Notes: a model not told the origin generated them from the sequence alone. DNA of 64,000 bases from Streptomyces hawaiiensis (GCF_004803895.1 NZ_CP021978.1:5518001-5582000), one strand, 5' to 3'; positions 50,835 through 59,958 are shown, counted from the first letter of the stretch. Numbers and translations are program-made.

Positions 50835-52183
50835 CCGCAGTACTGGCTCTCCTTGCCGATCGACCGGTACATACAGTCCGCGTTCTCCAGCAGTTGCAGC
50901 ACCGCATCGCGGTTACGGGAGGTCTCCCGCTCGATCACCTCGTCGGGCGGGTAGAACCCACCCCCACCGGACCTCGGATACATCTCGAACGTGTAGCCGA
51001 AGATCTTGTGCGCGCCCCAGAGGTAGTCGTCGATCGACCCGTCCGTGATGTACAGGTCGCTGGACTGCTCCGCCGTGTACCCGTTGCTCGCGGCCATCTT
51101 CTGCCCGACCGTCTTGAACGCCGCGTGGTCGTCGGCGGTCATCCCGGTCGTCGTGTCGGAGTACGTGTAGCCGAAGGGCCACAGCACCAGTTCGCTGTAC
51201 GTGTGGAAGTCGACCCCGGCCCTGATCTGCTGCTTGCCGCCGACGACCCGGCTGCGCACGAAGTCGGCGACGACCTTCACCTCGGGCGCCGACTCCGCCG
51301 ACCGGCCCCGGTAGGTGTCGGAGGACGGGGAGCCCGAAGAGCCGCCGCAGCAGCCCCAGCGGTGGTTCCAGTTGCGGTTCAGGTCCGTACCGACGTACGA
51401 GGAACCGGAGTTGGGCTGGCGGTTCTTGCGCCAGGAGCGGTAGGAGCCGGTGGCGATGTCGTACTCGCCGCCATCGGGGTTGATGTCCGGGACGATCCAG
51501 ATCTCGCGGTTGTTCACCATGCCGGTGACGCGCGAGTCGGAACCGTAGTCGGAGGTCAGCTCGCGCAGCAGGTAGAGCGCCATCTCGACGGTCAGGTGCT
51601 CGCGGGCGTGCTGGTGGTGCGTGAACAGCACCTCCGGCTCGGCCTCGTCACTGGCCACGTTGTCGCTGATCTTGACGGCGACGATGTTCCGGCCCTGGTA
51701 GGACTTGCCGATCACGCGCTGGCTCGCGATGGACGGGTTGGCCGAGACGATCGAGTTGATCTCGCTCGTCATCTCCGCGTGGTTGTGGTACTTCGAGTCG
51801 GCCGACGGGAAGTCGAGGAGCCGGACGTCGTCCTCGCCGGCGGAGCGGTCGGGCACCGCGCCGAGCGGGGTGACCTCGTAGCCCAGCGCGCGCAGCTTCT
51901 TGATCTGGTCGACGCGGCCGGAGACGACGACACCGTGACCGTGCGCCTCGTCGACGGTCACGCCCGTGCGCTGAAGTGCCGTGCGGTCCTTGGCCGTTGC
52001 GTGCAGGTGGACCTCGTACTGCCGGACGTCGTCGGCCGAAGCGGCCGCTTTGCGGGCGCTGTCGGCGGTGGCGTCGCTCGTCGTCGCGGACAGGGGCGCC
52101 GCGAGGGCGAGGGCGAGGAGGCCGGCCAGGGCCGCGGTGCGTCTGCCGGTGCGGGCACCGGAGCCTCGTATGCGAAGTCGCAT
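50831..52183 (-). CDS. Secreted M14 zinc carboxypeptidase
   Basis: 450 residues. A Sec signal with a basic start (about 1-36) and a pro-region to about residue 125 precede the M14 domain. Zinc ligands are His192 and Glu195 (HHQHAREH) and the later His in GVDFHTYSELVLWPFGY. The substrate-binding GTDLNRNWNHRW and the catalytic Glu in YTFEMYP are present. Streptomyces carboxypeptidase T/SG relatives match in layout. RBS AAGGAG, ATG 52183; the frame stays open to 52243, but the nearer start has the RBS. Confidence 0.92.
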   Translation of the reverse strand: MRLRIRGSGARTGRRTAALAGLLALALAAPLSATTSDATADSARKAAASADDVRQYEVHLHATAKDRTALQRTGVTVDEAHGHGVVVSGRVDQIKKLRALGYEVTPLGAVPDRSAGEDDVRLLDFPSADSKYHNHAEMTSEINSIVSANPSIASQRVIGKSYQGRNIVAVKISDNVASDEAEPEVLFTHHQHAREHLTVEMALYLLRELTSDYGSDSRVTGMVNNREIWIVPDINPDGGEYDIATGSYRSWRKNRQPNSGSSYVGTDLNRNWNHRWGCCGGSSGSPSSDTYRGRSAESAPEVKVVADFVRSRVVGGKQQIRAGVDFHTYSELVLWPFGYTYSDTTTGMTADDHAAFKTVGQKMAASNGYTAEQSSDLYITDGSIDDYLWGAHKIFGYTFEMYPRSGGGGFYPPDEVIERETSRNRDAVLQLLENADCMYRSIGKESQYCG

Positions 52184-52358
52184 GAAATCTCCTTGTGGGA
52201 GGTGGGGTTGTTCCGTGCGACGTACGTGGTGCGGGTGGCGCATATCGTTCTGCTAATGGCATGAGCAGGTCAAGACTGAAAGCAGCCGCGCAGTGTACGC
52301 GCGCGGCGCCACGGTCGAGGTGTCCCGGCAGAAGTACACCCACAGGTGTGGCTCCGGC

Positions 52359-52376
52359 GTGCATATATGTACGCAC
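52359..52376. promoter_or_regulatory. Imperfect 18-bp dyad before the LuxR-type regulator gene
   Basis: GTGCATATATGTACGCAC, with arms GTGCxTAxAT, sits about 40 bases upstream of the regulator start. It is AT-rich against the background and may be an autoregulatory site. Confidence 0.35.
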
Positions 52377-52412
52377 CGGGAGAGAGTGAGGGTCCGCGCA
52401 AGGGGAGCCGGA

Positions 52413-54992
52413 GTGTCCGGATCCCCGGACCCCCACCCCTCAGAGAACTGGCTGATCATGGGCGGATCAGCGCCCCGACGGGACCACCACCTGCCGGCCG
52501 AGACGACCAGCTTCGTCGACCGGCGTGGCGAACTGACCCGGGGCCGCGAACTGCTGGCCCGCGCACGGCTGGTGACACTGACCGGACCGGGTGGCGTCGG
52601 CAAGACCCGGCTCGCCGCACGCATCGCGGCCCGGGTGCAGCGGGCCTTCCCGGACGGCGTGCGCTTCGTGCACCTGTCCGCACTACACGACCCGGCGCTC
52701 GTCCCGCTCGCCGCCGCCGACGCGCTGGGCCTCCACGACCGTTCCGCCCAGCCACCCCTGGACGCCCTCGTCGAACAGCTGCGGGACCGGCGGCTGCTCC
52801 TCGTCGTCGACAACTGCGAGCACCTTGCGGGTGCGTGCGCCCGGCTCGCCGCGGCCCTGCTGCACGGCACCGAGGGCGTCCGGATCCTCGCCACCAGCCG
52901 GCACCGGCTCGGCCTCACGGAGGAGCACCTGCTGGAGGTACGGCCCCTGCCGGTGCCCGACCCGGACGGCGACCTGTCCGCCGCCGAGGGCTACCCGGCC
53001 CTCACCCTCTTCGCCGACCGGGCCGCCGCCGTCGTCCCCGGCTTCCGTCTCACCCCCGCCAACCGCGCCTCCGTCGCCCGGCTGTGCCACCGCCTGGACG
53101 GTCTGCCCCTCGCCATCGAACTCGCCGCCGTCCGCATGCGCGTCCTCGACGTCGACCAGCTCCTGGACCGCCTCGACGACCGCTACCGCTTCCTCACCAC
53201 CGGCAGCCCCGCCGCCCTGCCCCGCCACCAGACCTTGCGAGCGGCGGTCTCCTGGAGCCACGACCTGTGCACTCTCCCCGAGCGGACGGTGTGGGCCCGG
53301 CTGTCGGTCCTGGCGGGCGACTTCGACCTGGAGACGGCGGAGGCGGTGTGCGCGGTCGGCACCCCGGAGGACGACGCCCGGCCTCCGGGGGGTGACGCCC
53401 CGCCTCCGAGAGGCGGGGCCCGGCTCGGCGCGCTCCCGCACGCCGCCCTGCCCGCGCTGCCGGCCCGGCCCACGGACGGCTCCGGCGTACCCGCCCGGCC
53501 CACGGACGGCTCCGGCGTACCCGCCCGGCCCGCGGCGGCGCCCACCGGCACCGTCACCCTGCCCCCACCCCCGGGCCCGCGCACGGACGACGTCCTCGAA
53601 GCCGTCGCCGGGCTCGTGGACAAGTCCGTCCTCTGCCGGGAGCCCGGGCCCGGCAGTGTGCGGTACCGGCTGCTCGACACCCTGCGGCAGTACGGGCTGG
53701 AGCAGTTGCGGCGGGGTGCCGGGCAGGAGGAGGCCGCCCGGCGGCGGCAGCGGGACCTGATGGTGCGGCGGGCCGCGCAGTGCGAGCGCGGCTGGTTCGG
53801 CCCCGGGCAGCCGGAGACCGTCGCCCGGCTGCGCGCCGACCGGGACAACCTGCGCGCCGCCCTCGACTTCAGTCTCTCCACCCCCGGCGAGGCCCTCGCC
53901 GGGCTGCGCCTCGCCGGCACGCTCTGGTTCTACTGGCACGCCTGCGGCGCCGCCCGCGAGGGACTGCACTGGCTCGACCGCGCCCTGAGCGCCGCCCCCG
54001 AACCGACCCGGGAACGAGCCCGCGGCCTGTGGGTCGCCGGCCTGCTGGCCGCCGCCACCCGGGACTTCCCCCGGGGCCGCCGCCACGCCACCGACGCCCT
54101 CGCGCTCGCCCGCGCCCTCGGCGACACCGCCGAGGCCGCGCACGCCGAGTACGTGCTCGGCGTCATCCGGCTGTTCGGCGACGACCTGCCCGGAGCGCTG
54201 CGGCACTTCGAGACCACCGTCGCCCGCGGCCCCGTGCCCGGCCAGCACCTCAGCCTCGTCGGCCTCGACCAGGTCGAACTCGCCTGCGCGCTGGGCTTCC
54301 TGGGCGAGGCCGAGCGGGCCGTCGAGGTCTGCGAGCAGGCCCTGCGGCTGTGCGAGCGGCACGGCGAGCAGTGGGTCCGGTCCTATGTGCTGCGCATGCT
54401 CGCCCTGGCACACACCGTGCGCGGCGACTGGCCCCGGGCGGAACGGCACGCCCGTGAGGCCCTGCGGCTCAAACTCGCCGTCCACGACGTCATCGGCATC
54501 GCCCTCACCCTCGACCTGCTCGCGTCGATCGCGGCCGAACGCGGCGCTCACGAGCACGCCGCCGTGCTGCTGGGCGGCGCCGACCGCGTCTGGGCCGACA
54601 TCGACACCGGCCGCTGGGGCTCCCACACCCTCAACTCCGTACGCCGGGACAGCGAGGAGCGGGTGGGCCGGGCCCTGGGGCGCGAGGCGTTCGAGCGGGC
54701 CCACCGGCGGGGCGGGGCGCTCGGTCTCGCGGAGCTGGTCGGCCACGCCCTCCACGAGCCGGGCCGCCCGCACTCCGCGGCCCCGGCACCGCAGGACGAC
54801 ACCACGGTCCGGCTGACCCGGCGCGAGAGCGAGGTCGCCCAGCTCGTCGCCGAGGGGCTCGCCAACCAGCAGATCGCCGACCGCCTCGTGATCGCCCGCC
54901 GCACCGCGGAAGGCCATGTGGAACGCATCCTCAGCAAGCTCGGCTTCAGCAACCGCAGCCAGATCGCGGCCTGGATGACGGCACAGCGCTGA
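52413..54992 (+). CDS. LuxR C-terminal, ATPase-containing (AfsR/MalT-like) regulator
   Basis: 859 residues from GTG 52413 (RBS GGGGAG, 5 bases away); ATG 52458 is the main alternative. The ATPase core has the P-loop GPGGVGKT (58-65), Walker B LLLVVDNCEHL, RILATSRH and GLPLAIELAAVR. A winged region follows, then TPR-like helices (about 510-780). The last 60 residues are the LuxR HTH: LTRRESEVAQLVAEGLANQQ and IADRLVIARRTAEGHVERIL. The winged region carries a Pro/Gly-rich insertion with a perfect tandem duplication. Large regulators like this respond to unknown signals by ATP-driven assembly. Confidence 0.9.
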   Translation: MSGSPDPHPSENWLIMGGSAPRRDHHLPAETTSFVDRRGELTRGRELLARARLVTLTGPGGVGKTRLAARIAARVQRAFPDGVRFVHLSALHDPALVPLAAADALGLHDRSAQPPLDALVEQLRDRRLLLVVDNCEHLAGACARLAAALLHGTEGVRILATSRHRLGLTEEHLLEVRPLPVPDPDGDLSAAEGYPALTLFADRAAAVVPGFRLTPANRASVARLCHRLDGLPLAIELAAVRMRVLDVDQLLDRLDDRYRFLTTGSPAALPRHQTLRAAVSWSHDLCTLPERTVWARLSVLAGDFDLETAEAVCAVGTPEDDARPPGGDAPPPRGGARLGALPHAALPALPARPTDGSGVPARPTDGSGVPARPAAAPTGTVTLPPPPGPRTDDVLEAVAGLVDKSVLCREPGPGSVRYRLLDTLRQYGLEQLRRGAGQEEAARRRQRDLMVRRAAQCERGWFGPGQPETVARLRADRDNLRAALDFSLSTPGEALAGLRLAGTLWFYWHACGAAREGLHWLDRALSAAPEPTRERARGLWVAGLLAAATRDFPRGRRHATDALALARALGDTAEAAHAEYVLGVIRLFGDDLPGALRHFETTVARGPVPGQHLSLVGLDQVELACALGFLGEAERAVEVCEQALRLCERHGEQWVRSYVLRMLALAHTVRGDWPRAERHAREALRLKLAVHDVIGIALTLDLLASIAAERGAHEHAAVLLGGADRVWADIDTGRWGSHTLNSVRRDSEERVGRALGREAFERAHRRGGALGLAELVGHALHEPGRPHSAAPAPQDDTTVRLTRRESEVAQLVAEGLANQQIADRLVIARRTAEGHVERILSKLGFSNRSQIAAWMTAQR
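53471..53530 (+). repeat. Perfect 2 x 30-bp tandem duplication inside the regulator gene
   Basis: Bases 53471-53500 and 53501-53530 are identical. They encode two copies of a ten-residue unit (RPTDGSGVPA register) in a low-complexity linker. The reading frame is kept, so copy number can vary without breaking the protein. Confidence 0.9.
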
Positions 54993-55029
54993 CCCACGGC
55001 ACCCGAACCCACCCACCCGAGGGGATCAC

Positions 55030-55929
55030 ATGACCACCGCAGAAGTCAGCCCGTTCGACCACCGCATGGCCGTCTTCGACTCCGACGACGGCTTCCTGGC
55101 CGCCGCCCTGCCCTTCCTCGGCGAAGGCCTCGGCGCCTTTGGCGAACCGCCGCCGGTGGCCATCGCCGCCCCGCGCAACCTGGACCTCCTGCGGGACGCC
55201 CTCGGCCCCGACGCGAAGGGCGTCACCTGCATCCCGCACGCCGACTGGTACACCGGCTCCGCCGCCAACGCCGTCGCCCGTGCGGCCGCGTACCTCACCG
55301 CGCACGCCGGCCCCGGCGGCCGCATCCACCTCGTCATGGAACCCGTCTGGAGCGGCCGCGCCGGCCGCTCGGCCCGCGAGACCACCGAGTGGATCCGCTA
55401 CGAGGCCCTCGCCAACCTCCTCTTCGCGCCCATGTCCACGACCGCCCTGTGCGCGTACGACACCCGCACCGCGGGGCCCGCCGTCGTCGCGGCGGCCCGC
55501 CGCACCCACCCCGACACGGAGGTGTACCAGGACCCGCTGCGGCTCGCGGCCGAACTCGACGCCGTACCGCTGCCGTTGCCGCCGGCCGGGGTGCGGACCC
55601 TCGCGGAGCCGCACGCCGCGGCCGTGCGGAGCTGGGCGGTGGGGCGGGGACTGCCCGTCGCGGACGCCGAGTTGTTCGCCGCCGCCGTCGCGGAGACCGC
55701 GGCGGCCCTCGCGCCCCTCAGCGGTGACGCCCTGCTGTGGGGCGAGGCACCCGCCTGCGTCTGCGAACTGCGCTCGGCCCGACGGCTCGACGACCCGCTC
55801 GCCGGCTTCGTCCCGCCGTCCGCCGGCCCGGAACCGGGCCCGGGGCTGTGGTACGCGCGTCAGGTCTGCGCGTACGTGGACATCCGCGACGACGCCGGGG
55901 GAACGACGGTCCGTCTCCAGTACGCATAG
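55030..55929 (+). CDS. MEDS-domain sensor / anti-sigma-like protein
   Basis: 299 residues. The N-terminal 190 residues fit the MEDS domain (DcmR sensory): FDHRMAVFDSDDGFLAAALPFLGEGL, HADWYTGSA and a RYEALANLLFAP block. The rest resembles a degenerate HATPase region of anti-sigma proteins (AELFAAAVAETAAALAPLSG), without a clear ATP-binding G-box. Such genes are numerous in Streptomyces and sit beside HATPase regulators, as here. ATG 55030, RBS GAGGGG. Confidence 0.82.
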   Translation: MTTAEVSPFDHRMAVFDSDDGFLAAALPFLGEGLGAFGEPPPVAIAAPRNLDLLRDALGPDAKGVTCIPHADWYTGSAANAVARAAAYLTAHAGPGGRIHLVMEPVWSGRAGRSARETTEWIRYEALANLLFAPMSTTALCAYDTRTAGPAVVAAARRTHPDTEVYQDPLRLAAELDAVPLPLPPAGVRTLAEPHAAAVRSWAVGRGLPVADAELFAAAVAETAAALAPLSGDALLWGEAPACVCELRSARRLDDPLAGFVPPSAGPEPGPGLWYARQVCAYVDIRDDAGGTTVRLQYA

Positions 55930-55930
55930 C

Positions 55931-55956
55931 CCCCTGCCTGCACAAGCAGGTAGGGG
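55931..55956 (+). terminator. Hairpin after the MEDS gene
   Basis: CCCCT-G-CCTGC (55931-55941) pairs with GCAGG-T-AGGGG (55946-55956) around ACAA, with one mismatch. Confidence 0.55.
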
Positions 55957-56009
55957 ATCGGGTAGTCCTCCCCCTGCGCCGGACCACACCCCCAGATCAC
56001 CCTGGACCC

Positions 56010-56492
56010 ATGCTGCGACTCTCCGGGCGGCACCTCCCGGACCCCGACGCCCACTACGGCCCGTTCCCGCAACCACCGCTGGGAGCAGGCCATCTGAGTG
56101 TCGAGTACGCACCGCGGCCCTCCGCCGTCCGTGAGGCTCGCGCGGAGGTCCGCAGACAGTTGGAGGGATGGGGGCTCGCCGACCGCGGTGAGGTCGCGGA
56201 CGTGGCCGAACTGCTCGTCGGTGAACTGGCCACCAACGCCCTGGTGCACGCCGGGAGCCGCTTCCGGCTCACGCTCTTCGCCGCGCACGGCGTACTGCGC
56301 TGCGAGGTCGCCGACACCGAACGCCGCGTGCCGCGGGTGCTGGGCGCGGGCACCGGGGAGAGCGGCCGTGGAATGTTCCTGGTGGACGCGCTCGCCCAGC
56401 GCTGGGGCTGCCACCGGGACGGGCCGGGCAAGACCGTGTGGTTCGAGCTCGGCACGTGCGGGGCGGACGGCTGTGGTCGGCGACAGCCGTGA
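56010..56492 (+). CDS. HATPase anti-sigma/SpoIIAB-like ATP-binding protein
   Basis: 160 residues. The GHKL fold shows the N-box VAELLVGELATNALVHAG and the G-box GESGRGMFLVDALAQRWG. The last eight residues include two Cys near CGADGCG. Such stand-alone HATPase proteins bind and inactivate sigma factors or anti-anti-sigma factors. It has no partner sigma gene next door. The ATG at 56010 has a weak RBS. Confidence 0.85.
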   Translation: MLRLSGRHLPDPDAHYGPFPQPPLGAGHLSVEYAPRPSAVREARAEVRRQLEGWGLADRGEVADVAELLVGELATNALVHAGSRFRLTLFAAHGVLRCEVADTERRVPRVLGAGTGESGRGMFLVDALAQRWGCHRDGPGKTVWFELGTCGADGCGRRQP

Positions 56493-56593
56493 CGCTCCGC
56501 CGGTCGGCCCCGGCGGTGAGCCCAGCCGCCGGGGCCCGGCCGGGCAAGGGTGCCGTACGGGCATCACGTGAAGATCCGGTCAGGCCCTCTTGC

Positions 56594-56611
56594 CCCACAG
56601 GCGCCTTTGGG
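56594..56611. promoter_or_regulatory. Dyad upstream of the Nramp-related transporter gene
   Basis: CCCA-CA-GGCGCC-TT-TGGG, an 18-bp symmetric element centred 24 bases before the ATG at 56626, which lacks a Shine-Dalgarno. It may be an operator or a leader stem. Confidence 0.45.
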
Positions 56612-56625
56612 CTTTCTTGACCTGC

Positions 56626-57942
56626 ATGGCGGACACCACGGGAAACACCACGGAGAACGAGGCCACACACCCCCCACAGCCCCGGAAGGCGAGTTGGAAG
56701 TACATCGGTCCGGGCATCGTCGTCGCGGCGACCGGTGTCGGCGCCGGTGACCTGGTCGCCACGCTGATCGCGGGCAGCAACTTCGGCTACACCCTCCTGT
56801 GGGCGGCGATCATCGGCTGCCTGGTGAAGATCTCCCTGGCCGAGGCGGCGGGCCGCTGGCATTTGTCCACGGGCCGCACCCTGTTCGACGGCTGGGCGAG
56901 CCTGGGCCGCTGGACGACCTGGTTCTTCGCGGTCTACGTCGTGGTCTGGGGCTTCGTCTACGGCGCGGCGGCGATGTCGTCGAGCGCGCTGCCGCTGCAG
57001 GCGCTGTTCCCCGACGTGATGGACCTCAAGTGGTGGGGCATCGCCTGCGGTCTGGTCGGTCTGGTCTTCGTCTGGTTCAACAAGTACGCGGTGTTCGAGA
57101 AGGTCATGACGGTCCTGGTGGGCGTCATGTTCGTGGTGACGGTGTACCTGGCGATCCGGGTCACGCCGAACCTCGGCGACGCCTTCGCCGGTCTCCTCCC
57201 GGTCCTGCCCGACGAGAAGGACTCGATCCTCAACACGCTGGGCCTGATCGGCGGCGTGGGCGGCACGATCACGCTCGCGGCGTACGGCTACTGGGTCAAC
57301 GCCAAGGGGTGGACCCACACGGGCTGGATGAAGGTCATGCGGCTGGACAACCGTGTCGCCTACGCCACCACCGGCATCTTCGTCATCGCCATGCTGTTCG
57401 TGGGCGCGGAGCTGCTCCACTCGGCGAACGTCGCGATCGCGAGCGGCGACAAGGGACTGATCCAGCTGGGCGACATTCTGGAGGACGAGTACGGCCCGGC
57501 GACGGCGAAGTTCTTCCTGATCGGTTTCTTCGCCACGTCCTTCACCTCGCTGATCGGCGTCTGGCACGGCGTGAGCCTGATGTTCGCCGACTTCGCGACC
57601 CGCCTGTCCGGCAAGGGCCAGGCCAAGGGCGAGGAGGTCGCCTCGGGGGCACGCGAACGCTCCTGGCCGTTCCGCGCCTACCTGCTCTGGCTGACCTTCC
57701 CGCCGATGATCCTGCTCTTCGAGGGCCAGCCCTTCCGCCTGATCATCCTCTACGGCGTTCTCGGCGCGGCCTTCCTGCCCTTCCTCGCCGCCACCCTGAT
57801 CTGGCTCCTCAACTCCTCCCGCACACCCCGCGAGTGGCGCAGCGGTCCCCTCAGCAACGCGATGCTCGCCATCGCCGGCCTGCTGTTCCTGATCCTGTGC
57901 GTGAAGCAGGTCTGGGACCAGCCGTGGGGGGAGTTCTTCTAG
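56626..57942 (+). CDS. Nramp-related divalent metal transporter with non-canonical metal site
   Basis: 438 residues with 11 predicted helices. The overall pattern is Nramp: GPGIVVAATGVGAGDLVATL in TM1, GYTLLWAAIIGCLVK, and TM6 with GGTITLAAYGYWVNAKGW. The TM1 DPGN motif and the TM6 MPH motif, which hold the transition-metal ligands in canonical members, are both missing. That resembles the Nramp-related magnesium transporters (NRMTs), so Mg2+ or another hard ion is possible; the inference is weak. The ATG at 56626 has no RBS. Confidence 0.8.
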   Translation: MADTTGNTTENEATHPPQPRKASWKYIGPGIVVAATGVGAGDLVATLIAGSNFGYTLLWAAIIGCLVKISLAEAAGRWHLSTGRTLFDGWASLGRWTTWFFAVYVVVWGFVYGAAAMSSSALPLQALFPDVMDLKWWGIACGLVGLVFVWFNKYAVFEKVMTVLVGVMFVVTVYLAIRVTPNLGDAFAGLLPVLPDEKDSILNTLGLIGGVGGTITLAAYGYWVNAKGWTHTGWMKVMRLDNRVAYATTGIFVIAMLFVGAELLHSANVAIASGDKGLIQLGDILEDEYGPATAKFFLIGFFATSFTSLIGVWHGVSLMFADFATRLSGKGQAKGEEVASGARERSWPFRAYLLWLTFPPMILLFEGQPFRLIILYGVLGAAFLPFLAATLIWLLNSSRTPREWRSGPLSNAMLAIAGLLFLILCVKQVWDQPWGEFF

Positions 57943-58012
57943 GGCAGCCCCGGTCGCGGCTCCAGGAGTGGTTCCCGCAACCGGCGTGGGTGCTCGACCA
58001 CTACCGACCGAC

Positions 58013-58045
58013 GGGGTGAGGGGAACGCGGAACGCCCCTCACCCC
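58013..58045. terminator. Bidirectional terminator between the transporter and chitinase genes
   Basis: GGGGTGAGGGG (58013-58023) and CCCCTCACCCC (58035-58045) form a perfect 11-bp stem with an 11-base loop between convergent genes. Confidence 0.85.
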
Positions 58046-58064
58046 ACCGGTGATGTCAGCCCGG

Positions 58065-59753
58065 CTACGGCAGCCCGTGCACATGCGGTCCCACCGCGCC
58101 GGACCACGCGTTGCCCGCCGTCGCGTCCCAGTTGGTCGACCAGGTCATCGCGCCGCGCAGGTCGGGGTACGTCCGGGGCGGTGTGAAGGTGCCGCAGTTG
58201 GTGGCCTTGGCCAGGCAGTCCAGGGCGTTGTTCACCACGGCCGGTGAGACGTAGCCGCTGCCCGCCCCGCGCGTCGAGGCCGGCAGACCCAGGCCCACCT
58301 GGGACGGGGCGAGGCCGTTCTCCAGCTGGATGCAGGCCAGGGCCGTCAGGAAGTCGACCGAGCCCTGGCTGTAGACCTTGCCGTCGCAGCCGAGCATGGA
58401 ACCGCTGTTGTAGTACTGCATGTTGACGACCGTGAGGATGTCCTTCACGTTCAGCGCGGTCCGGAAGTACGCGTTGGACGTGGACTGCATGTCGATCGTC
58501 TGCGGAGCCATCGTGAGGACGAGCGAGGGGCCCGCCTTCGCCGACAGGGCACGCAGCGCCTGCGTCATGTACGTCGCGTCCAGGCCGTTCTCCAGGTCGA
58601 TGTCGACGCCGTCGAAGCCGTACGTCTGCATCACGGAGTACACGCTGTTCGCGAAGTTCGTCGCGGAGGCGGCGTCGTTGACCGACACCGTGCCGCGCTC
58701 GCCGCCGACCGAGATGACGACCTTCTTGCCGGCGGCCTGCTTCGCCTTCACGTCCGCCTTGAACTGGTCGACGGTGTAGCCGTTCAGACCGGCCGAGTCA
58801 AGCGTGAACGACACCGCCCCGGGCGTGCCCGTCGCGTCCGCGAAGGCCACAGCGATGATGTCGTAGGCGGCGGGGACGTCCGAGATGCGCTGGATGGCCG
58901 CGCCGTTGTCGAAGTTCTGCCAGTAGCCGGTCACCGCGTGCTTGGGAAGCGCGGGGCCCGGACCGCTGGGCTTGTTCGTGGTGCCCGTCACCGCCGCCGA
59001 CTTCGGCGACTCACCCGCCGCGTTCGTCGCGGTGACCTGGAAGGAGTACGACGTCGAGGCGGCGAGCCCGGTCACCGTCGCCGACGTGCCGGAGACGGCC
59101 GTCACCTTCGTGCCGTCGCGGTGGACGGTGTACCCCGTCGCTCCCGGCACGGTGTTCCAGGCGAGGGAGACCGAGGAGGTCGTCGTACCGGAGACGTTCA
59201 GGCCGCTCGGTGCGGACGGGATCGTCGGGCCCGGGTCCGTGCCCCCGCCGCCGTCGGGGCCGAACACCGACACGTCGTCCGCGTAGTACGCCGCCTGCCC
59301 GTACCAGCCGTGCGTGTACACCGTCACCGAGGTCGTCGAGGAGCCCGTGGTGAAGGTGGTCGACAGCTGCTTCCAGGCGGAGGAGTCCGGCGTCCAGGTG
59401 GAGACGTCCGTGGTGCCGGTGCCCGAGACGCCGAGGTAGGCGTAGCCGCCCCGGACCCAGGCGCCCAGGGTGTAGGTGGAGTCGGGCTTCACCGCCACCG
59501 TCTGACTGCACCGCGCGTTGTCCTGCCCCGACGGGGTCGCCCGCAGCGCGGCCGTTCCGGTGCGCACCGGGGAGGAGACCGTCGTGCCGCTGCCCGCCGA
59601 GCAGGTCCAGTCGCTCAGGCCCGACTCGAAGCCGGCGTTCCTGGCGTTGTTGACGTCGGCGGCGTTGGCCTGGCCGACGGTCGTGACAGTGAGGGTCAGG
59701 GCAGCCGTGACGGCACCCGACCACAGCCGCAGGGATCGTCTGTGTCTGGACAT
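58065..59753 (-). CDS. Secreted GH18 chitinase with CBM-like and FnIII domains
   Basis: 562 residues. The Sec signal (1-31, GQANA/A) is followed by a carbohydrate-binding-like beta domain (32-166), a Gly/Pro linker, one fibronectin III domain (178-262), another linker, and the GH18 barrel (about 270-562). The catalytic motif is FDGVDIDLE (380-388) with acid Glu388; SVGG, MAPQT and the final MTWSTNWD motifs agree. It hydrolyses chitin outside the cell. Transcription starts near the ATG: the -10 lies 6 bases before it and no RBS exists, so the message looks leaderless. DasR-type operators overlap the promoter. Confidence 0.95.
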   Translation of the reverse strand: MSRHRRSLRLWSGAVTAALTLTVTTVGQANAADVNNARNAGFESGLSDWTCSAGSGTTVSSPVRTGTAALRATPSGQDNARCSQTVAVKPDSTYTLGAWVRGGYAYLGVSGTGTTDVSTWTPDSSAWKQLSTTFTTGSSTTSVTVYTHGWYGQAAYYADDVSVFGPDGGGGTDPGPTIPSAPSGLNVSGTTTSSVSLAWNTVPGATGYTVHRDGTKVTAVSGTSATVTGLAASTSYSFQVTATNAAGESPKSAAVTGTTNKPSGPGPALPKHAVTGYWQNFDNGAAIQRISDVPAAYDIIAVAFADATGTPGAVSFTLDSAGLNGYTVDQFKADVKAKQAAGKKVVISVGGERGTVSVNDAASATNFANSVYSVMQTYGFDGVDIDLENGLDATYMTQALRALSAKAGPSLVLTMAPQTIDMQSTSNAYFRTALNVKDILTVVNMQYYNSGSMLGCDGKVYSQGSVDFLTALACIQLENGLAPSQVGLGLPASTRGAGSGYVSPAVVNNALDCLAKATNCGTFTPPRTYPDLRGAMTWSTNWDATAGNAWSGAVGPHVHGLP

Positions 59754-59759
59754 GACAAG

Positions 59760-59803
59760 AAAATGGTCCAGACCACGTCCACTGTCAAGAGGTCCAGACC
59801 AAT
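59760..59803 (-). promoter_or_regulatory. Chitinase promoter with two DasR-type (dre) elements
   Basis: On the minus strand: TTGACA (59788-59783), 17 bases, CATTTT (59765-59760). Two 12-bp elements flank or overlap it: TGGTCCAGACCA (59764-59775) and AGGTCCAGACCA (59790-59801). They match the dre consensus (core TGGTCTAGACCA) known from Streptomyces chitinase promoters. DasR repression relieved by amino-sugar phosphates is expected. Confidence 0.85.
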
Positions 59804-59958
59804 CTGTGACCGCCTTCGGTCGTCGAAGACTGCCACTCCGGCCCGCCGGCCCACCGGCCAGACCCCGAACCCAGGTCGACGACCGGCGAGATGCTCAACC
59901 TGCCCCGTTTTGACGCATCTTGTGCAACGACAGTTGCTCCTCAGCTACACAAACGCTG

